DNA of 64,000 nucleotides from Mucilaginibacter inviolabilis (GCF_011089895.1 NZ_JAANAT010000005.1:1-64000); one strand, 5' to 3'; positions 24,149-32,700 are shown, counted from the first letter of the stretch. Notes: a model not told the origin generated them from the letters alone. Made by a program: numbers and translations.

Positions 24149-24949
24149 CTACCAGCTGCCGCCGGAACCGCCTCCGCCGAAATCGCCTCCGCCAAAACCA
24201 CCGAAACCTCCGCTGTCGCCGCCGCCACTATCGTTACCGCCGCCGCTAAAGCCACCCCAGTCGCCGCCTCTTCCTCCACCGCCCAGCATATTGCCGGCTA
24301 AAAACCACCAGAAAGGACTGGCGCCGCCACGGCTGCCAATAATCTGCCTGCCGCCGCCACCGCCGCGGTTACGGAAAATGAGTATGATGATCACAATAAC
24401 GATAATAATAACAATGAGCACGCTGCCGCCGCCGCTCTCATGTTTGGCTTGTGGCTTTTTGTCGGCTTTGTATTCGCCTTTGGTATATTTAATAATCTGA
24501 TCGACGCCAGCATTTAGTCCACCGTAGTAGTCGCCCGCTTTAAAGCGTGGGTTGATATCATTTACCCTGATCTCCTGGGTTACAATATCGGGCAATGCGC
24601 CTTCGGCGCCAAAGCCGGTTTGTATGGTGAGCTTACGATCGTTAATGGCCACCAGTATCAGCACGCCATTATTTTTTCCTTTTTGCCCGATACCCCATTT
24701 ACGGCCCAATGCGGCGCCATATTCGTTAACATCGTAACTTCCTATGGACCTGATGATCACAATGGCGATCTGGGTAGAGGTAGAATCGTTAAAAGCCACC
24801 AGTTTACTTTCCAGCCGTTGTTTGTCCTCGGCCGATAAGGTGTTGGTATAATCGGTAACCAGCGTATTTGATCGTTCCGGAAAATCCTGGGCAAACACCG
24901 TAAAAGCGCACAGCACCAGGGTAAAGAACAATATGATTTTTTTGAACAT
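24149..24949 (-). CDS. TPM-domain membrane protein with Gly-rich tail
   Basis: 266 aa. Signal peptide (MFKKIILFFTLVLCAFTVFAQ), then a TPM domain (about 28-150: LVTDYTNTLSAEDKQRLESK, RKWGIGQKGKNNGVLILVA, LTIQTGFGAEGALPD). One strong membrane helix follows (about 172-192, rich in I and V), then a tail that is almost entirely Gly, Ser and Phe. The TPM domain would be outside the cytoplasmic membrane. Third gene of a lemA-TPM-TPM set, 12 nt after the second TPM gene. The role is unknown; TPM domains are linked to photosystem repair in plants and to membrane proteins of unclear function in bacteria. Confidence 0.88.
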   Translation of the reverse strand: MFKKIILFFTLVLCAFTVFAQDFPERSNTLVTDYTNTLSAEDKQRLESKLVAFNDSTSTQIAIVIIRSIGSYDVNEYGAALGRKWGIGQKGKNNGVLILVAINDRKLTIQTGFGAEGALPDIVTQEIRVNDINPRFKAGDYYGGLNAGVDQIIKYTKGEYKADKKPQAKHESGGGSVLIVIIIVIVIIILIFRNRGGGGGRQIIGSRGGASPFWWFLAGNMLGGGGRGGDWGGFSGGGNDSGGGDSGGFGGFGGGDFGGGGSGGSW

Positions 24950-24961
24950 GAGTTTTAAAGG

Positions 24962-25396
24962 TTAATCGCCATCCATAAAGGCAACGTCATCGGGCAATTC
25001 ATTATTATTGTCTCCGGTATGTGGAAAATACTTTTGCAATTGTTCGCCGGCAATTTTTAAACCGGTAACTATGCCCTCTACAATATCGCCATACTTAAAA
25101 TGCTGCAGCATATCCTCTTTGGTGCTATCCCAGAAATCAGCAGGGACAACCGAGTTGATACCGGCATCGCCAATAATGGCAAACTTACGATCGACAGTGG
25201 CTACATAGATCAATATGCCATGACGCAGTTTGGTTTTATGCATATTAAGCTGATAAAAATACTTAGCAGAACGGTCGAGCACATCTTCGCTGCATTTTTT
25301 TTCGATGCATACCCTGATCTCGCCCGAACTACGGGTTTCGGCTTCCTGTATAGCTTTGCGTATCCGCAGCTGCTCTTCTTCGGTAAATACGGGCAT
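24962..25396 (-). CDS. TPM-domain protein
   Basis: 144 aa soluble TPM domain without signal peptide: FTEEEQLRIRKAIQEAETRS, GEIRVCIEKKC, MHKTKLRHGILIYVATVDRK, FAIIGDAGINSVVP. The C-terminus is acidic (ELPDDVAFMDGD). It lies between lemA and the larger TPM gene on one strand. lemA is 125 bp upstream, across an A/T-rich repeat, so it may or may not share a transcript with lemA. Confidence 0.85.
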   Translation of the reverse strand: MPVFTEEEQLRIRKAIQEAETRSSGEIRVCIEKKCSEDVLDRSAKYFYQLNMHKTKLRHGILIYVATVDRKFAIIGDAGINSVVPADFWDSTKEDMLQHFKYGDIVEGIVTGLKIAGEQLQKYFPHTGDNNNELPDDVAFMDGD

Positions 25397-25401
25397 CTTT
25401 T

Positions 25402-25521
25402 TAATTATTGAATTATCGAATTATTGATTTATTGAATAATTACTGAGTTATTGAATAAATTAATGAAAGGCATTGCTGAAGCTCAATCAATAATTCAATA
25501 ACTCAGTAATTCAATAATTAA
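25402..25521. repeat. Low-complexity inverted repeat, family F copy 2
   Basis: Left part has TTATTGATTTATTGAATAAT, right part has CAATAATTCAATAACTCAG and its continuation; the two halves are imperfect inverse copies. It fills the gap between lemA and the TPM gene and could form a long A/U hairpin in their transcript. Confidence 0.5.
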
Positions 25522-26100
25522 TTAAAATTGAACCTTAGGGGCTTTATCGGCTCCGGGTTCGGCGGTGAAGTAGCCTTTTTCGCTAAAGCCAAACATTTTG
25601 GCGGTGATATTGGCCGGGAACGAACGAATCTTGGTGTTAAACTCCTGTACAGAAGCATTAAAATCCTGGCGGGCTACCTGTATGCGGTTTTCTGTACCTT
25701 CTATCTGTGCCTGTAAACCCAGGAAATTTTCGTTGGTTTTTAAGTTCGGATAGTTTTCGGTTACCGACAATAACCGGCCTAATGCAGTACTCAATTCGCC
25801 CTGTGCGGACTGGAATGCTTTGATGGATTCCGGGGTCAATTTGGTAGGGTCAACCTGTACAGATGTTGCTTTGGCACGTGCTTCAACAACGGCAGTTAAG
25901 GTGCCTTTTTCAAAATTAGCAGCCCCTTTTACGGTGTTCACCAGGTTAGGGATCAAATCGCTGCGGCGTTGATATTGGCTTTGAACGGCCGCCCATTTGG
26001 TTTTTACGTTTTCGTCCATTTTAACCATGCTATTATAACTGCATGAGCTTAATGACATAGCCGCTGTTATAATTAATATTACCGATAATAACTTTTTCAT
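25522..26100 (-). CDS. lemA: LemA-family lipoprotein
   Basis: 192 aa. Lipoprotein signal peptide with the lipidated Cys at residue 20 (SLSSC). The LemA domain follows: KWAAVQSQYQRRSDLIPNLV, then VEARAKATSV, ALGRLLSVTENYPNLKTNEN and FNTKIRSFPANITAKMFGF. LemA proteins are helical membrane-associated proteins of unknown function, frequently linked to TPM genes as here. Being a lipoprotein rather than having an N-terminal helix is the common Bacteroidota form. It is first in the lemA-TPM-TPM set. Confidence 0.92.
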   Translation of the reverse strand: MKKLLSVILIITAAMSLSSCSYNSMVKMDENVKTKWAAVQSQYQRRSDLIPNLVNTVKGAANFEKGTLTAVVEARAKATSVQVDPTKLTPESIKAFQSAQGELSTALGRLLSVTENYPNLKTNENFLGLQAQIEGTENRIQVARQDFNASVQEFNTKIRSFPANITAKMFGFSEKGYFTAEPGADKAPKVQF

Positions 26101-26304
26101 TTAATGATGCTTTTTAGTGATGTTTTGGAATTTAGATTACAAAAGGCGTACCGTTGTTACAACAGCTACCGCTTATGACAACATGACAAGATACGCATCG
26201 CTAAAGATAATCAAAACATTTATTGTACACGATTAAAGGATGGAGATGATTTTTAGGAATGCAGATGGAATGTACAAGGCCTACACCCGAGGTATCCTCA
26301 TCAT

Positions 26305-26391
26305 GTCATTTCGAGGAAGAACGACGTGGCAATCTCTATACTACACAGAGTGGCTCTACCTATTGGGGATTGCCTCGTGCCTTACAATGAC
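26305..26391. repeat. Dispersed palindromic element, family A copy 2
   Basis: Starts GTCATTTCGAGGAAGAACGA and ends ACAATGAC, with internal GGCAATCTC and GGGATTGCC. It is more diverged than the copies at 5497 and 41588. Confidence 0.6.
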
Positions 26392-26466
26392 ACGTGGAGG
26401 AAAGTACTTCAGCGGCCCCTTAACACGAGCCGAGTGATTGGCTGGGAAGCTGGCTATTTGGCCCAA

Positions 26467-26572
26467 AAGTGGGTTTACATGGTTTACACTTTTTACGGTT
26501 GATTATTTATTAATACATTGAAAATCAATTAACTGTGTTAAAATTTAATAAAATCATGTTAACCCACTTTTT
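26467..26572. repeat. Dispersed repeat, family J copy 2 (inverted)
   Basis: Reverse complement of the unit at 12491-12613: GTGGGTTTACATGGTTTACA then CTTTTTACGGTT at the left, CATGTTAACCCACTTTTT at the right. It contains TTGAAAATCAA in its middle, where copy 1 has TTGATTATCAA. Confidence 0.65.
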
Positions 26573-26605
26573 CTACTTGCGCTCGTTTGCATTAATCAAC
26601 TTTTT

Positions 26606-26714
26606 AAGCCCCCCTCTTAAGAGGGGGGCGATGGATTGTGTGGTAGCAGGGAGGGGTATTCGTGATGCAGGCAGGCGGCATAAACCCCTCCCTACCCTCC
26701 CGAGGGAGGGAATC
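26606..26714. repeat. Palindromic element related to family C
   Basis: CCCCCCTCTTAAGAGGGGGG is a perfect 20 bp palindrome at the left. GGGAGGGGT, AACCCCTCCCTACC and CTCCCGAGGGAGGG follow at the right. It resembles family C in layout but not in the inner sequence. Confidence 0.5.
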
Positions 26715-26739
26715 GCGCAATCCTCTGCTCTTCCAACTT

Positions 26740-26837
26740 GCGCTCGTTTGCAACGAGCGCTTATTGTGGAGTGGCGATTGCATCGCCATTGCGTTTTAAA
26801 CGCAAACCCATGTTAAGCACTCGTTGCAAACGAGCGC
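26740..26837. repeat. Hairpin array, family I copy 1
   Basis: GCGCTCGTT/AACGAGCGC (26740-26760), GGCGAT/ATCGCC (26773-26787), TGCGTTT/AAACGCA (26790-26804), then ATGTTAAGCACT and GTTGCAAACGAGCGCA. Parts recur at 26579-26591, 36123-36137 and 56128-56182. Confidence 0.65.
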
Positions 26838-26901
26838 AGGTAGATCTACTTTTATCAAACAAACAGACAAAAAATCACTAATTCACTAAATCAATAACTC
26901 A

Positions 26902-28284
26902 CTAATTAACACTTCCTGTGGCCTTCAAAATAAAATCAACAATGGGTTGCGGGTTGGGCAAACTATGCGGGTGATGTTTAAAACCGGGTTTGTGGATCAC
27001 GGTGATAGAACCACCCAGGGCTTTTACCTTTTGCTCAAACAGGAGCGTGTTTTTGGAGGGATCAAGGGCTTCATCCTCATCGGCTGAGAGGTGCAGCATG
27101 GGGTATTTACCGGCTACAATCTGCGAAACTTTGTCCAGCGGACTTGCCTTTAAGGCGGCCAGATCTTTTACTTGTTTGAGGTTAAAATCTTTTTTTAGCA
27201 AGGTGGAATCCGACCGGAATTGCAGATCAAGCAGGGCATTATCGGCATATACAGCAGCTACTTTAGTTGGATTAACGGCTGCCCAGTTATAGATATAAAT
27301 CCCACCGCGGCTCATGCCTTCCAGCACCGCTTTCTGGCCCAGACCGCCATCGTGCAGGATCTTGTAAAAATTATTCCAACGGATAATGGCCTCGTCGTTA
27401 CCCAACAGCTCGGCTACGTCGCTGTACACTACATGAAAACCATGCTCAAGCAAGGCAATGTCGGTTTGTGGTTCGTGCCCCCAGAAACGTGCCCGCCAAA
27501 TCCAGGGACGGCCTTTGGCGGGCCGTTTGGGTTTTACCACTTTGCATTCGCGGCCATCAAGGGTAAAAGTGGCACAGGGATAACCATAAAACGAGTCGGT
27601 TTTATAAGGCTGTTTGATGGCTTTAAAAATATCGAACCCGTTATCCAGCGGCAATAGCACGGCATCATACAGTTTTTTGGCAGCAATGGCCGAGCCTTGT
27701 ATATTAGGGTGGATCCTGTCGGGCATCAATTCTGCGTGATTGATCAATGGCGAATGCATATCCAGTACTTCCAGCTTTTCGTCATAGGCCACCTGCCTGA
27801 TGTGCGGGTTCACCTGGTTCACGATAACCGGGTCATAAATACCCACACTATCTTTTTCAAAGGAAGGCATGGCTTGCAGTAAAATGATGCGCGGGTGCGA
27901 TGGCAGTTCTCTGAATGATTTGATAAGCACGTGGTAATCACCCTCAAACTCATTATAGTGCGAACGGTTAATAGCTTTGGCATCATTACCACCCAGATCG
28001 ATAAACACAATATCTGGATTGCTTTTGAGCGCCTGTTGATAGGCTGGTGTGCTCACATAAGGGAAGTTGCCTTTACTGAGCAATGTGGCTCCGCTCACAC
28101 CAAAATTGCTTACCTGGTAACCTTTACCGAGCAGAGCTCCCAGCTGTGCCGGGAACGACTGTGTTGCCGGATCGGGTAGCGTTGCGCCATAGGTAATGCT
28201 GGCGCCAATACAAGTGATGCGGGTAACGGCCGCTGCCGGGACTACCAGGCATAAGGCGATGAGTACAACTAGAATGTTTTTCAT
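26902..28284 (-). CDS. Exported two-domain esterase: SGNH hydrolase plus alpha/beta hydrolase
   Basis: 460 aa with a signal peptide (about 1-19). Domain one (20-215) is an SGNH hydrolase: the nucleophile Ser29 in GASITYG, GGND at 98-101 and the Asp189/His192 pair in DRIHPN. Domain two (about 230-457) is an alpha/beta hydrolase with nucleophile Ser325 in GMSRGG, an acidic segment SADEDEALD near 400-408 and HHPH near 437-440 as the likely His. Two complete esterase sites in one chain suggest removal of two kinds of ester, or one catalytic and one binding domain. It follows the DUF5703 glycosidase by 7 nt and is probably co-transcribed, so carbohydrate ester substrates are likely. Confidence 0.85.
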   Translation of the reverse strand: MKNILVVLIALCLVVPAAAVTRITCIGASITYGATLPDPATQSFPAQLGALLGKGYQVSNFGVSGATLLSKGNFPYVSTPAYQQALKSNPDIVFIDLGGNDAKAINRSHYNEFEGDYHVLIKSFRELPSHPRIILLQAMPSFEKDSVGIYDPVIVNQVNPHIRQVAYDEKLEVLDMHSPLINHAELMPDRIHPNIQGSAIAAKKLYDAVLLPLDNGFDIFKAIKQPYKTDSFYGYPCATFTLDGRECKVVKPKRPAKGRPWIWRARFWGHEPQTDIALLEHGFHVVYSDVAELLGNDEAIIRWNNFYKILHDGGLGQKAVLEGMSRGGIYIYNWAAVNPTKVAAVYADNALLDLQFRSDSTLLKKDFNLKQVKDLAALKASPLDKVSQIVAGKYPMLHLSADEDEALDPSKNTLLFEQKVKALGGSITVIHKPGFKHHPHSLPNPQPIVDFILKATGSVN

Positions 28285-28291
28285 AGTGATT

Positions 28292-30442
28292 TTATTTCTT
28301 GCTCATATCAATCACATCGGCCGTGCGGCTGGCCGGGGTAACTTTCAGGTTTTGTAATTTTCCGTTCAGTACTTTGCCTTCAACGGTGGTATTGTAAGGT
28401 GCGTTCAGTTTAAAATCGGCATTCCAACCGGCAGGCCACGCGGGCAGCAGGATGATCTTTTTGCCATCGGCTTGCAGCAGCATTTGCTGTAAGCCGTTTT
28501 CACCGTTGCCGCCATTATCTTCGTCGGGATGATAATCATTGCCCGATGCCCAGAAAGCCGGGAATTTCAGATCAGGCGCTTTGCGGGTAAGCGCGAAACT
28601 CACATAATCTTTTGCCACATCGGCTTCGCCCAGCATGGCGGCCTGTATCGGGTCCTGCACCCAGCAGCCTTTGGAGCGTTGTTTACGGGCATCAAAAGTA
28701 TTGCGCGCCAGCTCCAGGTCGGGCTTGCCGATGCCATACAGCCGGAAAGGATAGATGGAGTACAGCTCCGGGTTTTCGCTATTGAATGATTTGGCCGTTT
28801 GCGGACCGGTATAAGGCAGCAATAATTTTTTATCGTCGCTTACCGGCAGCGGTGGAAGTATGCTGTACAATTTTTGCCACTGCGCCCGGGTTTTATCATC
28901 AACCAGGGTAGCAGGTAATTTCAGCATCCGGCTAATCACGGCATGCAGGGCTGCAATATCGGGCGCGGGGTTGTGTACCTTCCAGAACATCTCAATGGAA
29001 TTGTCCGGATCAAGTAACAGCTTACCCTCATTATCGCGGCCAAAATGCTGATCGAAGAACTGCAGCCCGGCTGTGGCTATGGGCAGCAGGGTTTGCTGGG
29101 CAAATTTCGTGTCGCCGGTATATTCGTAATAGTCGAGCATCATCATGCTCAGTTCCAGTATCGGCGTAAAATAATGGTTGGTGTATAGCGGTTTTACATC
29201 AGGCCCCATATACTGCAAGCCGCCCCAAAAAGGCGAGGTTTCGGCAAAGTAAGCGCCGCCGTGATTATAAAATTGTTTTACCTGCGCGGCATTGGCGGGT
29301 AGTATTTTGGCATACATGTTAAACAAGGGCAGCATCATGTCAAAGTCGCCGGCCATCAATCTGGGCCAGTACATGGCACGGGTATTCTGAAACCAGTATT
29401 GCCCGCCCCAGGCCCTGAAATCGGCATTCTGCGGATCGGGCTTACCATCATGTTTCCAGTTGGGGTTATCCACCACAAATATCGACCCGTTGAATTTAAT
29501 AGGCCCGGTACCACGGCCCGCGCAGGCGGTAACAAAGCGCTGCAATACGTAGCCCTGGGTAACCTGTTTGGCCTGATCATCGCCCTGTAAAAACACCCAG
29601 CTGCGGTTCCAGAACTGCCGCCACCATTGTTGATGTGCGGTACGGGTTTGTTCGAGCCCAAGTTTTTCTATCCCGGCAACCTGTTGTTTTAATTTCGACA
29701 ACCATTGCTCTCCACTACCGGCAACAGCGGTTAAAGGATAAATAGAGATCAGCTGTGAGGTAACTTTTCCTGATTGTAATGTCGAAGCATCTTTGCTCGT
29801 CAACCCTTTTCCTTTTATCACAGCACCAAAAGTCAGGTTAGCCAGGTGAGGATCGGTAGTTGGAGAATTATGATGGTACCAGGCTATCTGGTTTTGCTGA
29901 TTATTCAATACAGTATCGGTAATACCCGCGCGCCAGTTATCCAGCTTTACATTAACGTTCACCGGGCTGCCGCTTAATGCCTCTACCCTGATCACCGGAT
30001 GATTGGCATCCACCCAAACCCGCAGCTTTACTGCCGATTTGCCTTCGCCCTCCTGTACCAATATCTCGCTGTTTTTAAGCTTTAGTATTTGTTTAAAGGT
30101 TGATGTTTTAGCCAGTGGATTGGGGCTTACCGAAACATGGATAGCGCCCAGCTTCATCAGTACGCCACCTTGCTGCATCCAGGGATCTTTTTGCTCTTTA
30201 AGCTCGCCGCCCCAGGCATCGGTTTTGCTGATGTAGAATACCAGGTCGCCGTTTTTCTCTACCCATACATTGAGGCCGATATCGCCATTACCCAAAGGCA
30301 TGGATTGTGCCGATGTAGGTCCTGGCGTATCCCAGGTTACATTGTATTGGTTAAGCAGGGTATCCTGTTGAAGCGGTTTGGCGAATGTGGTTGAAGCCAA
30401 TGCAATCGATAACAGGCCAAGGCCTAATTGTCTTTTATACAT
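28292..30442 (-). CDS. Exported DUF5703/GH95-like glycoside hydrolase
   Basis: About 716 aa from the ATG at 30442, which starts a signal peptide (MYKRQLGLGLLSIALASTTFA). An upstream frame to 30511 would bury that signal. The N-terminal DUF5703-type beta-sandwich shows SMPLGNGDIGLNVWVEKNGD and FYISKTDAWGG. An (alpha/alpha)6 barrel follows (about 260-640), with RFVTACAGRG, FRAWGGQYWFQNTRAMYWP, then DPDNSIEMFWKVHNPAPDIA; the end is a beta domain with ILLPAWPAGWNADFKL. GH95 fucosidases share this architecture. The exact substrate is open. Seven nt before the esterase gene. Confidence 0.82.
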   Translation of the reverse strand: MYKRQLGLGLLSIALASTTFAKPLQQDTLLNQYNVTWDTPGPTSAQSMPLGNGDIGLNVWVEKNGDLVFYISKTDAWGGELKEQKDPWMQQGGVLMKLGAIHVSVSPNPLAKTSTFKQILKLKNSEILVQEGEGKSAVKLRVWVDANHPVIRVEALSGSPVNVNVKLDNWRAGITDTVLNNQQNQIAWYHHNSPTTDPHLANLTFGAVIKGKGLTSKDASTLQSGKVTSQLISIYPLTAVAGSGEQWLSKLKQQVAGIEKLGLEQTRTAHQQWWRQFWNRSWVFLQGDDQAKQVTQGYVLQRFVTACAGRGTGPIKFNGSIFVVDNPNWKHDGKPDPQNADFRAWGGQYWFQNTRAMYWPRLMAGDFDMMLPLFNMYAKILPANAAQVKQFYNHGGAYFAETSPFWGGLQYMGPDVKPLYTNHYFTPILELSMMMLDYYEYTGDTKFAQQTLLPIATAGLQFFDQHFGRDNEGKLLLDPDNSIEMFWKVHNPAPDIAALHAVISRMLKLPATLVDDKTRAQWQKLYSILPPLPVSDDKKLLLPYTGPQTAKSFNSENPELYSIYPFRLYGIGKPDLELARNTFDARKQRSKGCWVQDPIQAAMLGEADVAKDYVSFALTRKAPDLKFPAFWASGNDYHPDEDNGGNGENGLQQMLLQADGKKIILLPAWPAGWNADFKLNAPYNTTVEGKVLNGKLQNLKVTPASRTADVIDMSKK

Positions 30443-30752
30443 AGTTTTTAATTGCGGAATGTTGTTAGTAATTGGTTTGGAATAACAATAATAGGTTAAT
30501 TGGTGATACAAATAAACCCGTTGAGCTTAATAAAATATTAAAAAAGGATTAACTCAGGGGGACAATGGATCAAAGATTATTGGATAAAGGATTTTTGGAG
30601 CAAAAGATAAACGGACAAAAGTATTTGCTCCTTAATCCAAAAATCCTTACTCCTTTTCAATGAACTTTTCAACAAAGTAACTTGAACGTTTCAACAAAGC
30701 GGCATCCTCAAATACTGCCGACCTTTGTTATACAAAATTAAAACAGAAGACA
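30443..30752. other. Intergenic stretch between divergent genes
   Basis: 310 bp upstream of both the DUF5703 gene (minus) and the SDR gene (plus). It holds the family G repeat (30581-30656) and an A/T-rich stretch. TTGTTATACAAAA just before the SDR ATG is the best promoter-like sequence, but no clean TAnnTTTG was found. Confidence 0.4.
30581..30656. repeat. Dispersed inverted-repeat element, family G copy 2
   Basis: Left arm AAAGGATTTTTGGAGCAAA, right arm TTTGCTCC then AATCCAAAAATCCTTACTCC. It shares GATTTTTGGAGCAAA with the longer copy at 18741-18868. Confidence 0.55.
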
Positions 30753-31637
30753 ATGACAAAGATTTGGTTTATAACAGGCAGCTCCCGCGGATTGGGACGC
30801 AGCTTAACAGAAGCAGTACTGGCTAAAGGCGATAAAGTAGCCGCCACAGCACGCAAACCCGAACAATTAAAAGACCTGGCCGCTCAATATCCCGGGCAGT
30901 TATTTCCGCTACAACTGGATGTGACCAACAAAGCGCAGATCGTTGCAGCGGTTGAAAGCACCATCGCCCATTTTGGTCGCATTGATGTGTTGGTGAACAA
31001 TGCCGGTTTTGGCATTATTGGCGCTGCCGAAGCTTTTACAGATGAGCAGGTACGCAGCCAGTTGGAAACCAACCTGTATGCCCCTATCGAAATTACCCGC
31101 GTGGTATTGCCTCATATGCGCAAACAGCGTTCGGGCCGTATTTTGCAGATCAGCTCCGTTGGCGGGCGTGTAGGTAGTATGGGACTAACCATATACCAGG
31201 CTGCCAAATTTGGCCTGGGTGGTTTCACCGAAGCGCTGGCCAAAGAGGTAGCAGGCCTGGGCATCTATGTAACCAGCGTAGAACCGGGTGGCTTCCGTAC
31301 CGACTGGGCCGGCGATTCCATGACCTACGCCCCATCTGTTGAAGGCTATGAATCAACCGTAGATGCACGGGTTGGATTTTTCCAAAGCGGCAAATTTGTA
31401 CCCGTAGGCGATCCGGATAAAGCGGCTAAAGCAATGGTGGAACTGGTTGATCATCCAGAACCGCCTACTCACCTGATATTAGGCAGCGAAGCTATCGGCT
31501 TGTTAAAAAATGCTGATAACTTACGCTCCGCCGAAATGGAAAAATGGATGCCGGTAAGTCTTTCCACAGATCACGATGAGGCAGAAAATTTCCTGGAATC
31601 AGAAGCAGGCAAACTGCTGATGAATATTAAAAAGTAA
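30753..31637 (+). CDS. Short-chain dehydrogenase/reductase
   Basis: 294 aa classical SDR. NAD(P) loop TGSSRGLG at 8-15; the basic residues in ATARKPEQL (about 31-39) favour NADP. NNAG is at 82-85 and the catalytic set is Ser134/135, Tyr148 and Lys152 (YQAAK). The C-terminal extension (SAEMEKWMPVSLSTDHDEAE) is longer than in minimal SDRs. Substrate unknown. It is followed by a strong terminator (31652-31696) and then an AraC gene. The AraC protein may regulate it, but the two are separate transcripts. Confidence 0.9.
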   Translation: MTKIWFITGSSRGLGRSLTEAVLAKGDKVAATARKPEQLKDLAAQYPGQLFPLQLDVTNKAQIVAAVESTIAHFGRIDVLVNNAGFGIIGAAEAFTDEQVRSQLETNLYAPIEITRVVLPHMRKQRSGRILQISSVGGRVGSMGLTIYQAAKFGLGGFTEALAKEVAGLGIYVTSVEPGGFRTDWAGDSMTYAPSVEGYESTVDARVGFFQSGKFVPVGDPDKAAKAMVELVDHPEPPTHLILGSEAIGLLKNADNLRSAEMEKWMPVSLSTDHDEAENFLESEAGKLLMNIKK

Positions 31638-31651
31638 TTATCATTATTACA

Positions 31652-31696
31652 ACAGAACAGCATTGTTTTTATCACAATGCTGTTCTGTTTTTTTAA
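31652..31696 (+). terminator. Strong rho-independent terminator after the SDR gene
   Basis: ACAGAACAGCATTGT (31652-31666) pairs perfectly over 15 bp with ACAATGCTGTTCTGT (31674-31688), followed by a run of T. It rules out the in-frame ATG at 31663 as the AraC start. Confidence 0.9.
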
Positions 31697-31701
31697 ATTT
31701 G
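31694..31701 (+). promoter_or_regulatory. -7 box of the AraC gene, 6 nt before the ATG
   Basis: TAAATTTG matches TAnnTTTG and ends 6 nt before the ATG at 31708, right after the SDR terminator. A leaderless message is predicted. Confidence 0.45.
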
Positions 31702-31707
31702 ATTTAT

Positions 31708-32514
31708 ATGCTTAAAGAGAATCAGCTTAGTCAGCAATCAGAGATCCATTACTCCTGCTATTATACCAGGAGCCGTGGCGGCGAACAGTTTATTCCGGAG
31801 CATGCTTTCAGCTTTCAGATCTCGGGCGATCTTACGCTTACCGACGCGGATAAGGTATACCATTCCGGTCCCGGTGATTTCCGTTTGAGCCGCAGGAACC
31901 AGCTGGTTAAATTTCTGAAACAGCCACCTCCCGGCGGCGAGTTTAAATCGGTGTCGATATTCCTGGACCAGCAAACGCTCCGTAATTTCAGCATGGAATA
32001 TGGCTACAAAGCACAAAAACAATATGAGGGCGATAGCATTATCATACTAAAACCCAACCCGCTTTATAAAAGTTTCATCGACTCCTTGCAGCCTTATGAA
32101 CATATCCAACAACCCGTTGATAAAAATCTGCTGTCGGTCAAATTACGCGAAGCCATACTGATATTACTACAGGGAAACCCTGAGCTTAAAGATGTACTGT
32201 TTGATTTTAGCGAACCCGGCAAAATTGACCTGGAAGGTTTTATGAACAAAAACTTTCATTTCAATGTGCAGCTCAAAAGGTTTGCTTATTTAACCGGCAG
32301 AAGCCTGGCCACCTTTAAGCGCGATTTTGAAAAGATATTTCATATTACCCCCAGCCGCTGGCTACAACAAAAAAGGTTGCATGAGGCACACTATCAGATC
32401 AAGGAACAAGGCAAGGCGCCATCCGATGTTTACCTGGAGCTGGGCTTTGAGGATCTGTCGCATTTTTCCTATGCTTTTAAAAAAACATTTGGTGTAGCGC
32501 CATCGAGGGTGTGA
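31708..32514 (+). CDS. AraC-family transcriptional regulator
   Basis: About 268 aa from the ATG at 31708. The N-terminal part is a cupin-like sensor (HSGPGDFRLSRRNQLVKFLK), and the C-terminal 100 residues carry the two AraC helix-turn-helix units: VQLKRFAYLTGRSLATFKRD and FEKIFHITPSRWL, then SDVYLELGFEDLSHFSYAFK and KTFGVAPSRV. The start is set by the terminator that ends at 31696. It probably controls the SDR gene upstream or unlinked genes. Confidence 0.88.
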   Translation: MLKENQLSQQSEIHYSCYYTRSRGGEQFIPEHAFSFQISGDLTLTDADKVYHSGPGDFRLSRRNQLVKFLKQPPPGGEFKSVSIFLDQQTLRNFSMEYGYKAQKQYEGDSIIILKPNPLYKSFIDSLQPYEHIQQPVDKNLLSVKLREAILILLQGNPELKDVLFDFSEPGKIDLEGFMNKNFHFNVQLKRFAYLTGRSLATFKRDFEKIFHITPSRWLQQKRLHEAHYQIKEQGKAPSDVYLELGFEDLSHFSYAFKKTFGVAPSRV

Positions 32515-32594
32515 ACCTTACCCCAGCCCTCTCCAAAGGAGAGGGAGTAAAAGCCCATCATGTGACAAAAAGGATGAAAATGTTCAAAAAAGTG

Positions 32595-32674
32595 GGGTGT
32601 CACCCTGAGCTCCGTCGAAGGGTAGAGCGCAGAGGCCTCCCCACCATGCTTCGACGGAGCTCAGCATGACACCC
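32595..32674. repeat. Dispersed palindromic element, family B copy 1
   Basis: GGGTGTCACCCTGAGC at the left and AGCATGACACCC at the right; inside, GAGCTCCGTCGAAG and CTTCGACGGAGCTC pair. Copies at 40045, 41688 and 56195 share the centre GGGCAGGCCTCT or its inverse. Confidence 0.75.
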
Positions 32675-32700
32675 TTTTGAGGTAAATGTCCAATCATGGA

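Larger units (their letters stand above)
26101..26901. other. Gene-free repeat hub of 800 bp
   Basis: No convincing gene. From left to right: the GAGGTATCCTC box (near 26290), family A copy 2, family J copy 2 (inverted), a family C-like element, family I hairpins and a family F tract. Reading frames on either strand here are translations of these palindromes. Confidence 0.75.

Noticed and set aside
24000..25521. Possible CRISPR array in A/T-rich repeated tracts
   Set aside because: Units are 7-8 nt, irregular and in both directions; no fixed repeat with unique spacers and no cas gene.
26240..26816. Frames in the gap after lemA
   Set aside because: They run through families A, J, C and I; the residues mirror the palindromes and no gene-like signals are present.
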